The translations under genes were made by a program, and so were the position numbers. A DNA stretch of 64,000 nt from Rutstroemia sp. NJR-2017a BVV2 (Eukaryota; Ascomycota; Leotiomycetes; Helotiales; Rutstroemiaceae): positions 62,001-126,000 of the forward strand of contig NJPS01000068.1 of the NCBI GenBank assembly GCA_002946415.1, read 5' to 3'. The notes below the pieces were generated by a model. The model saw nothing but the letters and a program-made list of their open reading frames with translations. It was not told the origin of the DNA and made no database searches. Shown here piece by piece: positions 1 to 11,840 of the stretch. Numbering within the stretch: position 1 is the first letter of the stretch; every line of letters begins with the position of its first letter.

Positions 1-2
1 AG

Positions 3-287
3 CGGCGTATCCTGGTTACGCGGAAGCCGCTCAATCTAGAAAAATCAGATGAATCTACACCGGTGGAGGTCCTGTTAGATGTTGTTCTGGGTGCAAACTG
101 TTTCTCGATGATAGGAAACAAGGGAGTCACTTGTAATGTGTGGGAAGACGTGGTGGGACCTAATGGCGAGGTCGGTATGGTGGGAGCCATAGGGAGAGTT
201 AGTGGAAGGACGAGGAAATGGTGTCTACAAGCGGGAAGTGCACCCGAGGCAAGCTGGATTTACAGTTTAGTGGCTGTGGGGAGGTAG
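3..287 (+). other. Open frame running in from the left edge (possible 3' end of a gene)
   Basis: One plus-strand frame is open from the first bases to a TAG at 285-287, giving about 94 residues with no recognisable domain. A second frame ends at a TGA at 50-52 after about 16 residues of protein-like composition (Ala, Tyr, Gln, Arg rich). Either could be the C-terminus of a gene that begins left of the window, or neither. Nothing in the sequence decides between them. Confidence 0.2.
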
Positions 288-1751
288 ATGAGTGAGACTT
301 GTCGAAAGGGGGTTCCCGACGCAGTGGTGGATATATATGATGGTACGGCCTTGAGGACCATTCATTCATTAGAAGATCTCTTCTCTCATTGTCGTTGCTA
401 GTTACTTTTGCATTTATTTTTATGTAACATTGATTTTGGATGGAGGGAATTTGATGTATGTATTGTATGTATATAAGGGAAGGAAAGGAGGAAGGAATGG
501 AGGGGGGAGGGGCATAGCGAGCGATTTTTTGCTTTTTCTTTTTCTTGAATTATTACTCATTGGCTGATAGAGTGGTTGGGGAGGGGAGAAACATACGGAT
601 GGGATATCCATGTGAAATGGCTTTGCACAGGTAGTTGGGCGTTCTTTTTTTCATGTTGTAACCCGCTTTCCAATCTCCCTGCGGTGATTAGGAATTGCGC
701 TGTGCGGTGGATCTATACGCATAGGCTGGGATGGAGGGCTGGACGGATAAGTTTTTTGATACCTCTTTTGCTGCTGTTATTCTTTTTTTGCTGGGGTTCG
801 AAGGGAGCGGGGAAGATGGTAGATTGTGAGGCCGGGTGGGCATTCAGGGTGAATGCGAAAGAGAGGGGTGTCTCCAACAGAGGCGAGGTAGCTAAAGGAG
901 AGAGAGGCAGATCATAGGATTGGAACAGAACGAAGGAGGGCACTGGATGTAGGGAGAGGATCATGTAGAGATGTGGAAGGAACATAATAATGACTATAGA
1001 AGTATATGAACCTGATCAGAGAATTTTAAATGTTCTGTGCGAACTCTGCTGTGGTGTATGTGATGCATTCATTGTGTACAATGATAGCAGATATACTCGT
1101 GTATGTATTTGTATTCATGCTTGCATTCCATTTCACGTCGACAGCGAGATATCAAGATTCGAGATTCGAGATGTATGTGTGTGTACGTGTGGCGTATATC
1201 GAACAGAATTCTGCTTACTATGATATGACCCTTGGCTCAACTCAACCTCACTTGACTGACTGGCTTGCCAGTGTCAGTAACAGTAACGTTGTCAAATAGC
1301 AAAGTGCTAACTGATGCACCGAGTGAGCTGTTTATAGTTTACTTACTTACATGTAGCAAACGGCGATTACAGTATAACACCCACGAAAGAAAGACTTGAC
1401 TCAAGCCATTCATTCATTCGTTCATATCAAAGTATACATACCATGGCATGCTGAAGCTCAACTTAGTAACATCGGTTTTTCTTCAAATCGATTATCTCCT
1501 CTCCCATTCTGTAAGTGTGTAGCAGAGGAGAGGAAGGGAGAGGGGAGGGGAAGGAAGAAGTCATGGAATGTGGTTGTGTTGGATATTTATGGGTAGGTAT
1601 CTATCTCCTTGTCTTCTCTTTCCTCTTCTTTCTTGTGTTGAGTTATGTTATATCATATTATACCGTTCCTTTTCTCCACCCCAAAGTTATGTCGTTGTGC
1701 TGTGCTGTGCTGTAAATTTTATACACCAACGCACATACCAACAGACAGTAC

Positions 1752-1769
1752 ATATGCATGCATGCATAT
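1752..1769. repeat. 18-bp perfect palindrome
   Basis: The 18 bases from 1752 to 1769 equal their own reverse complement (an alternating TGCA core with AT ends). They lie next to TACA and CACA microsatellite-like sequence, so slippage could explain them. Confidence 0.8.
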
Positions 1770-2498
1770 ACACACAGACCTTCCGTCCTCCTTCATCCCA
1801 TCATCTCCATCTTACGTACCTCCTCTCTGCTTATTTCCTCTATCCACTCACTCAATGGATTGAACTTCGTTGTTGTCCATTTTGGGCTTCCTTTCCCCTC
1901 TCTTCTCTTCTTTCGTATCTTTATCTTATGCGGTCCAGCTTACTTGCATTCATACATACATACCTCACCCATATCACCCACTCCCCCCTCTTCTCCTCTC
2001 CCCAGCCTCACCTTCACCATATACTATGCTCCCCACTGCACTGCACAGCAATATAATATAATACAACACTACCCCCATTCATATGCAACTACATATATCC
2101 ACCCACACACACATATATGTAGATCCACTTACTACCGTCTCACAGAAACGAAAAACCGGGAAGATATGAAATATGGGGGATCAACGTACAGTATATCCGC
2201 GGAAGAATACCGTAGATCGATCGTGATGATCGCTGAGGATTCGCGCAGGGTGTGCCTTGGTTTTTTATGTTTCTTTGGGTACAGATGTAGATGTGGATGT
2301 GGATAGGTGGATATGGATAAGTGGGTGGGGGGTGGATAGAGAGTGGATATGCATGCACGTATGGGTGGGATGCGGTACGTGATATAGGTCTGTCGTCAGG
2401 AAAACCCGGATATTCGGTCCCATGTGAGGTGAGTGCGTTTGCGTTTGCGTCGGCGTGTGGAGAGGATGCATGATTATGCTCGCTGGCTGCGCTGCGTC

Positions 2499-2523
2499 GG
2501 GCTGGGTTGGGTTTGGGTTTGGG
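2499..2523 (+). other. G-quadruplex motif (five GGG runs)
   Basis: GGG runs lie at 2499, 2504, 2509, 2515 and 2521, with loops of two or three bases. This satisfies the canonical G3+N1-7 rule on the plus strand. The spacing resembles TTTGGG repeats, but there are too few to call an interstitial telomere, and the usual filamentous-fungal telomere unit is TTAGGG. Confidence 0.8.
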
Positions 2524-2619
2524 TTGTGCGGAGATAAGTCCGCTGGTTGGGTGGATAGACACGGTCGGAAGTGGATGGGAACGAGAACGGGGCTGGAGCG
2601 GGAGGGAATGGGATGGAGC

Positions 2620-2635
2620 ATGTACGTACGTACAT
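2620..2635. repeat. 16-bp perfect palindrome beside a GA run
   Basis: The 16 bases at 2620-2635 (alternating TACG steps with AT ends) equal their own reverse complement. They are followed immediately by a GA dinucleotide run at 2636-2647. Confidence 0.8.
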
Positions 2636-2684
2636 AGAGAGAGAGAGGGCGGCAGATGAGGGAGAGAGGGTACAGAGAGGAGGT

Positions 2685-2701
2685 AGAGAGAGAGAGAGAG
2701 A
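2685..2701 (+). repeat. AG dinucleotide microsatellite
   Basis: Eight uninterrupted AG units plus one A. A second, shorter GA run lies at 2636-2647. Confidence 0.9.
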
Positions 2702-2753
2702 CAAAAACGGATTCTGGGTCGAACGGTTCGGCGGATTCGTGGGGCGGAGTTTA

Positions 2754-2773
2754 TGCGATGCGATGCGATGCGA
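2754..2773 (+). repeat. TGCGA pentamer repeat, four units
   Basis: Four perfect TGCGA units, followed by a fifth that is one base out of register at 2774-2779. Confidence 0.9.
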
Positions 2774-5191
2774 ATGCGAGACGGGTTTATTACGGGTTTG
2801 CAGAGTGGTTTGGGTCTGGAAGTGGGATTGGGTTTGGAGGGGGAGAGTGGTGGTTTGAGGAGGGGAGGGAGCTGGAGCTGGAGTTTGTGTGTGCAGAAGA
2901 GCAGGTGGCGATGAGGCGAGCAAGACAAGACAAGACATTTTTGAAGTCAACAGCTGAAAGTGAGTCTGACTTCCTGACTAGGACTTATGCCACGCATAAG
3001 TCCAAATGTGTACTCAGCAGATAACCTCCCCGAAGCAAAACCGCTGTACAATCAATAGTTCACCCAACGGCAGCGGCGGTTGTCGTCAACTATACGATAG
3101 TGTGATAAAATCGTCTACTATAGGGTCCCATCTGAGACATGCATGTAAGATAGTCAAGACAGGACAGCCAGCCGGTCTCTCGCTTAAGGGAGCGAGCGAG
3201 CAAGAGAGCGAGGAACTGAACTATTGATTGATGGATGGAGTGATGGATACCGGCTGGTAGGTTAGGTGGATTACTGATATTGATGTGCGGATTACCTGGT
3301 GGCTAGTCAGTGCTGCTGCTGCTGGTGCTAGTAGTAGTGTCACGAATAATTCACTCATCGTTGAAAGGAACGAAGTGCATGATCGAGGACAGGAAGCTGC
3401 AGTAGGAAAAGAAGAAAATTTTCCGGCGTGCAGTAGGGGTGGATTTTGGTGGAGATGAAGCAGAAGAGGGGTGCATTGCTGGAACTTGCTTTGAGAAGAA
3501 ACTGGGAATGAGGATGACTACATTGGGGTGTCATTGCTGCAGATGCAGATGAGAAGAGACGATATCGTAGGTAGTTTCATTTCATATTCATCATCTGCGG
3601 CCGAGTACGTACTGGAGAAATGGGATGTGCATTAGGTTGTGCAGAAACTTTGACAGGAGAGGTATCGAGATTATGCTCTGTGGTGGTAGAAGAAGGTCTA
3701 GAAGCATACTAGCTGCGAAGGTGATTGAATTGCGCTGGAACTGTAAAGTCAAGTAGTCTGGATAGAGTGGTTTCCGACTCTTGACCAGAATGGAATGGCT
3801 GTTAGTGTGAGTTAATTGGTAGTGTGCTTGGCTACGTTTGAGTAGATCAGGACAAGTTAGCATCTACACTTATGAAGAAAGGCAAATGCAAACCCCTAAT
3901 GCACTCAATCACAACGGGTCGATCTTATTCCTCCGACCCGGGCTCATTATGCTTGTTTGAAGAAAGTCAAAAAGTTTATACACACATACATAAATCTCAG
4001 TGCTAATCCAGCAGAAGAGAAGAGTCTGTGCGTGCTTGGAACTAACTGTTGAACTTTACTGAACCTTCTGAGTCACCTCACAAGAGAAATAGAAGCACAG
4101 GGTGTTTGGAGTTGGGGCGGAAGATGGGAAAAAATGGCTCACTGGGTCAAACCCAGACGGATGGTTAGGACAGGAAGTATCCGGTCCCGTTGCCCGACCA
4201 GTAGATTTTAGTGGGGAGAGAGGAGAACCAAGACAAGAGACAAAAGACAGCGGCCCACAGGTGTCAGATGGTATCCAAGTTTTGGTTAGAACGGACATGG
4301 AAAAGTCAGACAAATGTCATGTCATCTGTTCTGCGACTTGCACCAGCCTTTGTTATGCCACGGGTAAAGACGGGATGGCAGGTGAGCGAGATGGGATAGG
4401 ATGGGATCTTCAGGGTCGACATTCTGGCCGTCAGTCAGATGGTGGCTTGGAGCTGGAAAGACCAAGTCGCCGCCGTGGTGAAGTTTCATGTTCTGCGGAT
4501 AAGCTGATTTTGTAATTCTCTGAACCGAACGGGATCAACGTAATCACGTATAGTATGGCAGTCACAACTTGGAAGCATTTGGAATTGTGGTTTCTTCTTA
4601 TTTCTTGCATTTTATGCAATTATATTATAGCTAATATCATATCTGCTAGTTGGGTATCTACAAAGTAAAAAAAAGTGTGCATGCCTTGCAACTGTAACCG
4701 TACAGTGATCTCCCCAAAACAACCAAAGTAACCTGAACATACATGTAGTATGAGGTGTTAAACAGCAAAAAAATAAAGGAAAATTGGGAGAATGCTTTAG
4801 ATCTCCGCCATACCGCATACATAAGCTTTCCTCCCAAATCCCTCCCTCCATTTCCTGGGTATCGTACCATCCATCCTCCCCCATTTCACCGTGTAACATG
4901 AATCTTCCCTTCCCCAAAAGATAGAAAGCCGCCCCAATATGATGATGATGATGTTGAGAAATACATGAGATCTGCAGAGATGAACCGTCGATGAGACGGT
5001 ATGATGACGACTTTTCGTCCCGTTGCTATACACACAAATGAACCATGTATGAGATATGGTATGATGTAAAAGAAATGTCTAAAAAGCCGCCCCCCGCCCC
5101 GATGATATGAATGTTTTGCCCAACCGTCCCATGCGTAGTATAGTAAAAAAGAAAGATTTAGAAATGCATCTGCGTTGCTTTGCATACGCAT

Positions 5192-6190
5192 TTAAAGTAA
5201 GAGAGAGGAGAGATGCATCCTAGTGTCTCGCTCGGCAGCGAACGATTCTGATCGTGGACTCAGAGATCGGATTGGAGCAAGCTGAATTGGGCTGGGAGGA
5301 GCAGTCAGAGGTGAAGTTCGAGGAGTTTGAACTTGGTACTCGCGGAACTGTTGCTCGCGCGGTGGAGATGGTGGGAGTGGGTAGTAGTGCTCGGGTCGTC
5401 GATAATGTGCGCTTGGACCACTATGAGACTTGGGAGTGTTGTGGTAGTATTGTTCGCGTTCTCGCTCACTGAATAGTAATGGTGATTGGTGGTCTGCTTC
5501 GCCGGAGTATGGGCTGGGCCGGAATTGCAGCTGAGGAAGACTTGGCCTTCGGGCACTGTGTTGGTTGAATGCGGATAGTGGTGGGAGTTCTAGTGATGGA
5601 GATGATGCTACGCGTGGAGAGATGGAGAAATTGGAGCCCGTGTCGGATATCAGTGATGGCGCACCGTCATATGAATCAGCTCGAGAAGCTTCGGATACTG
5701 ATGGCGATGGTAGAGGCGCGTGAATTCTCCTGTAGTTGGAGGCCTGGATGTCGATGTTTCGGGTGACGGAATGAGCTGGCCTTGCGAATGAAAGTGTTTC
5801 AGCTTGTTCATTGAAACCTCCTGAGCACTGTGATTGAGAGGATGTCCTGCGGCGAAGGACCAAGCGTCTTCGTCGGTTCATGCTTCCGTTCCACCAGTTC
5901 TTCACGGCATTGTCGCTTCGGCCTGGGAGTCTACGAGCGATTTCGGCCCATCTCTTGCCCATCTCGCCTACCAATCGTTCGATTTGAAGTCCCTCTTCTG
6001 GGCTGATAGGATCGTGGTTCAACGAAGGCTTAAGGTTCTGGTGATAACGTTCTCTACATTGCTTAGGAGATCGCGAACCGATGAGCTGTGCTATCCTGAC
6101 CCAGTTCAATGCTCCTTGAGTGTGAACAAGCTGCACGAGGTAGGAGTCTTCGGCTGGGGACCAAGGTCCTCGTCTGTGTGAAGATGACAT
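5192..6190 (-). CDS. flbD: FlbD-like R2R3 Myb transcription factor
   Basis: A single-exon gene of 332 residues. Two Myb repeats fill the N-terminus: repeat one (about 6-54) has Trp at 10 and 30 and Tyr at 49 in place of the third Trp; repeat two (about 58-105) has Trp at 81 and at 99-100. The motifs RRGPW, CRERYHQNLKP and NAVKNWWNGSMNRRRR match the fungal FlbD family, an upstream activator of asexual sporulation in Aspergillus. A basic stretch (about 104-117) is a likely nuclear signal. The rest is Ser/Pro-rich, and the C-terminus ends in a short hydrophobic motif, SSLLL. The start ATG has a good context (CAAAATG). The gene sits alone in some 16.6 kb of non-coding DNA, consistent with complex control. 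Family assignment is strong; a role in sporulation in this organism is inferred. Confidence 0.93.
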   Translation of the reverse strand: MSSSHRRGPWSPAEDSYLVQLVHTQGALNWVRIAQLIGSRSPKQCRERYHQNLKPSLNHDPISPEEGLQIERLVGEMGKRWAEIARRLPGRSDNAVKNWWNGSMNRRRRLVLRRRTSSQSQCSGGFNEQAETLSFARPAHSVTRNIDIQASNYRRIHAPLPSPSVSEASRADSYDGAPSLISDTGSNFSISPRVASSPSLELPPLSAFNQHSARRPSLPQLQFRPSPYSGEADHQSPLLFSEREREQYYHNTPKSHSGPSAHYRRPEHYYPLPPSPPREQQFREYQVQTPRTSPLTAPPSPIQLAPIRSLSPRSESFAAERDTRMHLSSLLL

Positions 6191-7670
6191 TTTGATATGT
6201 TGTTTGAAGTTGTTAAAGGATGGAAAGCGAAAGTTAAGGTAGTGATCCGGCGAGGGGTAAAGACGTTGGATATAGGAAGTCTCCTATATGAGTCGAGTCC
6301 CCTGAACGGTTCGTAAAAGGATACCACAAGAGCGGTCAAGGTCGAGTTGATGTGAGAAGCTCAAGCGCACGGTTGGTTTGCGACTTGGGAGTGGGTGAAA
6401 GAAGGGATGGATATGTAGTTGTACCTGAACTTCGGAGACAGGCTAACGGGTGCTCAACGACTGGAAGTGTCCGTGACTATCCTATTATAGAATCGCTGCT
6501 CGGTGCTGGACTTGGTCCTGGGACCTTTTCAAATGTTACAGGTGGAGATGCACTAGATAGCTGGACCGGTTTCTGGTGATGTTGCTTCACTCTAGCCTTA
6601 ATCTAGACTTGTGAGGCGGCAGTGGCGGGGAAAGAGAGCTTTTTGGATGAAGGATGACCCTTTTTCAGAAGGATGAGTTAAAGCTGGCGCTAGGAAGTAG
6701 TTGTGGCCGAGTAGTGATTCAAGAACGCTCAGACTATACGGGTACGAGTCGTGTTATCGTATTTTCCTTTCAACAGATGAAAGATGAGACCAGTTTGTGT
6801 GATGGTGAAGTGGATGAAGTGGATGTATGATGGTTGTTCAAAAAGAGTTGAAAAACCAGAGAGCGGTTGATGATATAAGAAGACGTTGATATAGGGAAAC
6901 TATCGGAGTGTGAGATGGCTTATGTCTAGGTATAGTCGGCGATGGGGAAGTATGACAATGATATACCAGGTAGCCAGAGCAGCAGGGATGCTATGAAAAC
7001 ATATTATTGGCGGGCGACAACGATCAAGCATCTAAGAAGCCATTTCTTTGCTTTCTTGTTCTGGGGAGGGGCGTTTGGTGTGGGTTGGGAAAGTAGCACG
7101 GATCCTGTGCAGCGTAGGTTTTTCGATCGGATAAACGTAGGGTAGGAAGATTTTCTGACTTCCCTGGCTTCCCTGGGTATGGTAAGGATTGTGGGTTCTT
7201 TGGTGGAGAAAGGATGGATGGGTAGTATCATGTAATAGCTAGTAGTGGGTTTTGGGAGGTGGGTGTGTAAGGTATGGGTATTTTGGTAAGGATATGGGTA
7301 TGGATGTGGGTATGAGCTTGGGTCTCGAGCAGCTGGGATGTAATATGATGGTGGTCAGTGATGTGGATGTGCGAATGTGGATGTGTGAGGGTGGATATCC
7401 ATATGGAGAGGGGATGTGAACGTGGATGTAGAGGTGGATGTGGATGTGGATGTGGTGGATGCTGTGTTTAGCTGCTAGTAACTGGCTGCTGGTCTGGGTA
7501 GCTTTTCCTGGAATAATCGATTGGGGATAAAAGGGTGACGGGCTGTGATGAAGAGATGGGCCCGAGGGACGTGCTTCCTCGGTATGAGAATCAGAAGGGG
7601 AATGGATGGGAAGGAGAGAATGAGGGAAGGAGAGTGAGATGTCAGTGAGTATCGTAATAGAAAGGTCCCC

Positions 7671-7715
7671 TCTAGTCTCTAGTCTCTAGTCTCTAGCCTC
7701 TAGCTCTAGTCTCTA
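7671..7715 (+). repeat. TCTAGTC heptamer tandem repeat
   Basis: Three perfect copies of TCTAGTC, then degenerate copies (TCTAGCC, TCTAGC, TCTAGTC), in a pyrimidine-rich setting. Confidence 0.85.
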
Positions 7716-8048
7716 CTCTTACTCTCGCTCGGGACGTTCTAGGTGCGAATAAATTGTGAATGAGTGTGGTGGTATGTGCACACCTGGGAGCGCTCCTCTC
7801 GTCCCGCTCTTGATCTTGGAAAACCCTAGTAAACAGTCCTGTGTCTTGGATTTTCTTTTTCTTGTTAGGTTTTAGATCTTACCTAGAGCTTACCCAGATG
7901 AGGTCTTTGGGTTTTCCACATTGAGACATAGCTCATCCTGTTCCTCAAAAGAGTAACACCCGTATATTGATGATGAGTGATGAATGATGATCCTCGTTGG
8001 CGTTGCGGGAAGGCTTCTGCACAATACCAATCTTTCGGGTCGGTCACA

Positions 8049-8085
8049 TTTCCTTTTCCCTTCCCTTTCCCTTCCCTTTCTTCCC
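8049..8085. repeat. 37-nt pure pyrimidine tract with mirror symmetry and minus-strand G-quadruplex motif
   Basis: Every base from 8049 to 8085 is C or T on the plus strand. C3 runs at 8058, 8063, 8069 and 8074 give a canonical G-quadruplex motif on the minus strand (8058-8076) with loops of two or three bases. The same core is a perfect mirror repeat (reads the same backwards) over about 25 bases, the form associated with intramolecular triplex DNA. Confidence 0.8.
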
Positions 8086-9052
8086 ACTTTTCGCCAACTC
8101 TAATGCGAAAGCTGGAATCGACTCCGGCCACGGCTACTATCCCTGTCGATGATGTTCACACTGTGTATTTTCTTGGTACTGTACTGTTCTGCACCATACT
8201 GTGCTTTTGTGATGTATGGGTATTTGAGGAGCCGGGATCCCGAATGATCGACTACTCGTACACGCAACATGTACCTGGTCGTCGCAGTAGGTGGGAGAAG
8301 GGATGGAGGCACCGACCAACGTACCTATCCCAAGCAAGTCAATGATGCGAAGAATACAATACCTGTGAGGTAAGTAATGACTGAATATCCATATGGATAA
8401 AATCGAACAGGACCAAGAACAATCTGCATCTGCATGTCGGTACGTATCAAGTAGATTTGCTACTCATCTCAGACTAGATTATACGTTTCATTTACATTCA
8501 TTTGCGGTTGCGACGCGGAAATATTCTTCATTTTACTACCCTTTTCTGCTGCCCAGGAAAAGGAGGATGAGCAGCCCTTACCATTCCGGGGTCAGTTTGC
8601 GGAAGGACTGGCAGATCCTTTCCTGTTCATGGGAGTTTTCTGTCTGGGCATACCCAAAGAAGACTAGGCTCCACAGGAATTTATCGGTTTCTCCGGATTC
8701 GATTGGATGTTTGTGTATTTCTAAAATTATTCTCATTTCTCATACTTTGTGTACAGAATTCGGTACAGAATTCGGTCCAGCATACGGAAGGACCAAAAGT
8801 TCCTCACATCTCGCCTTCTCGCCTTCAGCACGGGAAAAGCCTCTATCCAATATGTATAGCTGTGTAGCTACTAGCCGTGGAGTTGTGCAGCTGTATATGG
8901 GATTCCTTCATCCTAAATCAATAGAACATGTATCTGTCTACCACGATCAGTCGACTCGTCAGTCTGGAAGTTTCATATATCTGAGCTGAGGCGGGCGTTC
9001 ATGCGAAAAACGGTTCGACTGTTCGATGCTGTGGTGTGGGTGTGTTGAGTGT

Positions 9053-9073
9053 GGGTGTGGGTGTGGGTGAGGG
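9053..9073 (+). other. G-quadruplex motif in a GGGTGT repeat
   Basis: GGG runs at 9053, 9059, 9065 and 9071 are each separated by exactly three bases (TGT, TGT, TGA). Similar GGGTGT text extends on both sides, from about 9033 to 9090. Confidence 0.85.
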
Positions 9074-9312
9074 TGTCGGCGTGGGTGAAATGCGTGGGAG
9101 TGGGTTAGTGAGGAAGAAAGGGAAAATGACAGTCGGCGCTTGCCCCAAGGCGGAGGGTGGAACCGTTCGACGACAGCTGAAAGTACCAATATTTATCAAA
9201 TGCAGAGGCATAATAGAGAAGGTACATACATAGCATGAGAGCATACATACCATACATAGTACACAGCACACAGCACACAGCAATTCAGACGGTACATGGT
9301 TATGGTTGTGTT

Positions 9313-9348
9313 ATGGTCATAGCCATGGTCATAGTCATGGTCATGGTC
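9313..9348 (+). repeat. ATGGTC/ATAGYC hexamer array, six units
   Basis: Six consecutive hexamers in which ATGGTC alternates with ATAGCC or ATAGTC and then repeats, giving an underlying 12-base period. Confidence 0.85.
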
Positions 9349-10210
9349 ATGTGGTCAAGGCCAAGAAACGACTGGGCGGCGGAAGTCGACGATGGACGAA
9401 TAATGGGCGTTGGGAATGAGTGTCATCTCCTCTCCAGCTCCAACCCCTCGAACTCTCGCAGATCAATCAACCTTTAACTTTAAATTGATGAGATTAGTGG
9501 AGAAAGCCGATCCACGCGCTAACCGGAGTAGGAAAGAAAAAACGAAAAACTCATTTGATCCGTGCCCACTTCACTGCCCGCTGCTCTCTGCTCTCTGCCC
9601 ACTCCACTGCCCAGAGCTTGGAGAGAGTTTCCTGTCAGGTTTACGAAAGACTGGGCCTGGGAGCTGGCCGACGGAAGTACCGTACCAGCATCGCTGCCTA
9701 GCATAGATACTTACCTGCCTACCCGGTACAGCCAAATTCAGCATTTCCTTTTCGGGTACTCCGTGCTTCTCAACTTCGCAGGGCAGGCCATACAGGACAG
9801 GGCAAACTGAACACGGAAAAAGCAAAAAAGACCAGGCAAACGCCATACAAGTATATTTGCTTTTTTCACGTCCAACTTCCCACCGGTATCCCCCGGAGCC
9901 AATCACCGCTGCAAGCCCATCATCCATTGTACATCGTCGAAACCCGAGAAATTGAACAAACTCAAAAGTGACGGACTTAGAATAGCTACTTTGCGCCTCC
10001 CAACTTCCCAAGTGCCTGCTATTCCTTGTCGGCAGCGTGCTCTCCCTGCTGGATACCGCTCGGCTTTCTTGGGTCGTCTTTCCATGATCCCATATGGAAG
10101 GTCCTGGAGGCTGGAGCTTGTCAGGTAAAGCGCTGCTGCATCGGTATTGTGCGAGTCCCCTTTCAATACAACCAAGTCCCCGATTTGAAAGCCGCACCGC
10201 AGACCATCCC

Positions 10211-10231
10211 CCATCACCCATCACCCATCAC
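10211..10231 (+). repeat. CCATCAC heptamer repeat, three units
   Basis: Three perfect CCATCAC units, preceded by a related CCATCC. Confidence 0.85.
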
Positions 10232-11840
10232 CGCAGAAATGCAATCATTGGTAGATTACATTACGTTACACAGCTTTAAAACCACCTGGCCCGCCCGCCG
10301 TCCCGTTCCCTAGTCTCCCCATCCTTCTCTGCCAGCCTTTCGAGAAAAGTGCTAGGGGCGTAGGCAATCTGACAATTAGGTAGTCAAAACGGTGCGATCT
10401 GTATGCCCATTCTGTCGGTAAGATGATCACTGTTTATGCTTGCATTCCCGCCTGGCTTTGGAAGGCTTGCCATGCCTCTCGTGCCTTCTCAATGCCTTTG
10501 TCTTTGCCCCAACATTTCCCCCCGATATCCTATTTTTATCTCCCACCTCCCACGAGGAAAAAAGCCATCATCATGTTCAAATTATATCGGCTTATTGGCC
10601 AGGATGGATACATTATGCTGTTATGGGATGGTTATGCCCATGCCCATGCTATACCATGCCATGTCCAGGCCCCAATGTATCTCTCTCGAATTTCATGGGG
10701 AAAGGGAAAACAGACGGGCAGTGGGCAGTGGGCACAGGGCTCCAACTGACTGACACAGAACGATGCCAATAAACTCATCAGCCACCTTTTGCGACTCCGG
10801 ACGATCGCATAGCTTAAAGCTGGGATCGGATTTCCAGGAACGAAGGACGCTTGTAATGTAAACAGACTTTTTGTTGTGCTGCACTGGTGGTGTGGACCAA
10901 GACAACCAAATCTATCACTAGGGAATATCCTACAATGGCACCGCAGATCACCATTCTCTCCCGGGACCCGAGAGGAAGATCTTAATAGCTCGCATTCCCA
11001 GAGCTCGCAGGGTCACACAGTATTGGAGGACATGTGGTGATGCAATTTAATCTATCAATTCAGAGACAAGGCCCCCGCCAGCTGAACACAAGGTGCCGTG
11101 ATCCAGAAATACCTCGTTCCCAAATTATGCTCCCCAGACGGATTGCGCACACAATCCAGTCCTGTCTCGTCCATCTCCCAACCGCCCGTCCCCATTATTT
11201 CTCATCCCATCTCGTTCCCAACCCTGGTGCACTCTATCGGCCAAGAAGAAGGTTACACGCACTGGGAAAGTGATCTGGTCAGAAAAGGTATCGATGGGGT
11301 GCGGTTTTAACTCCGCACTCCCAACCTTTCTGCCGGATCCGGCTAGGTGCATGCTATCCCGTCTTTGGTCTCGTCCTTTCGTACAACGGTATTCATTCCT
11401 CGGTATTATGAGTATGGATGATATTATCAGTGCGCGCCCCTCAAGACTGTACGAGGTAGCTCTCTTTTGGGGCATTCGCGAGAAAAGCGCGAGCATAGGA
11501 AAAATGCTGAAACGTAAAAAAAATAAAAAAAAGTTACACAACCAAGCTTCGACCAAGCTCACTACTGTATGCTATACTATGGACAGATCCGATGTGTCTA
11601 TTTTTGCGATCATGCAAATGGATATCGTCACCAAGGTAAACATTCCTTCTTCCTCGCAATATTTGGTAGCGAGATCAAGAAGAGAGGAGGATCGGCGAAC
11701 ATTCTCTGGAAACGGACGAGATCTCAATCACCCTTCCACGGTAGATCAAAGCAGGTCTAATTATTGGCTACGGGGTTTGATGATAGCCCCAACCCAGCAG
11801 CGCAAGGATTACACAGTAAGTACTAAGTACAGAAGGGGGG

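Larger units (their letters stand above)
288..5191. other. Gene-free region downstream of the flbD-like gene
   Basis: About 4.9 kb with no convincing protein gene. Open frames here are low-complexity and follow base composition. From about 1560 to 2060 the plus strand is pyrimidine-rich, and from about 2240 to 2960 it is purine/G-rich, which by itself suppresses stop codons on the minus strand. The region holds GA runs, a TGCGA pentamer array, palindromes and a G-quadruplex motif, listed separately. The part nearest 5191 is probably the 3' UTR of the Myb gene. No tRNA or transposon signature was seen. Confidence 0.6.

Noticed and set aside
2499..2523. Telomere-like GGGTTT repeats
   Set aside because: Only five irregular G runs, not the TTAGGG unit expected in filamentous fungi; better described as a G-quadruplex motif.
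2140..2928. 262-codon minus-strand open frame
   Set aside because: Low-complexity Pro/Ser/His/Leu text that follows the purine-rich plus strand; no start context, domain or splice structure.
8393..8989. 198-codon plus-strand open frame
   Set aside because: Composition is not protein-like, with no hydrophobic core pattern or family motif; chance stop-free run in intergenic DNA.
9571..10224. 217-codon minus-strand open frame
   Set aside because: No recognisable motif; the overlapping opposite-strand frames are as long, as expected by chance.
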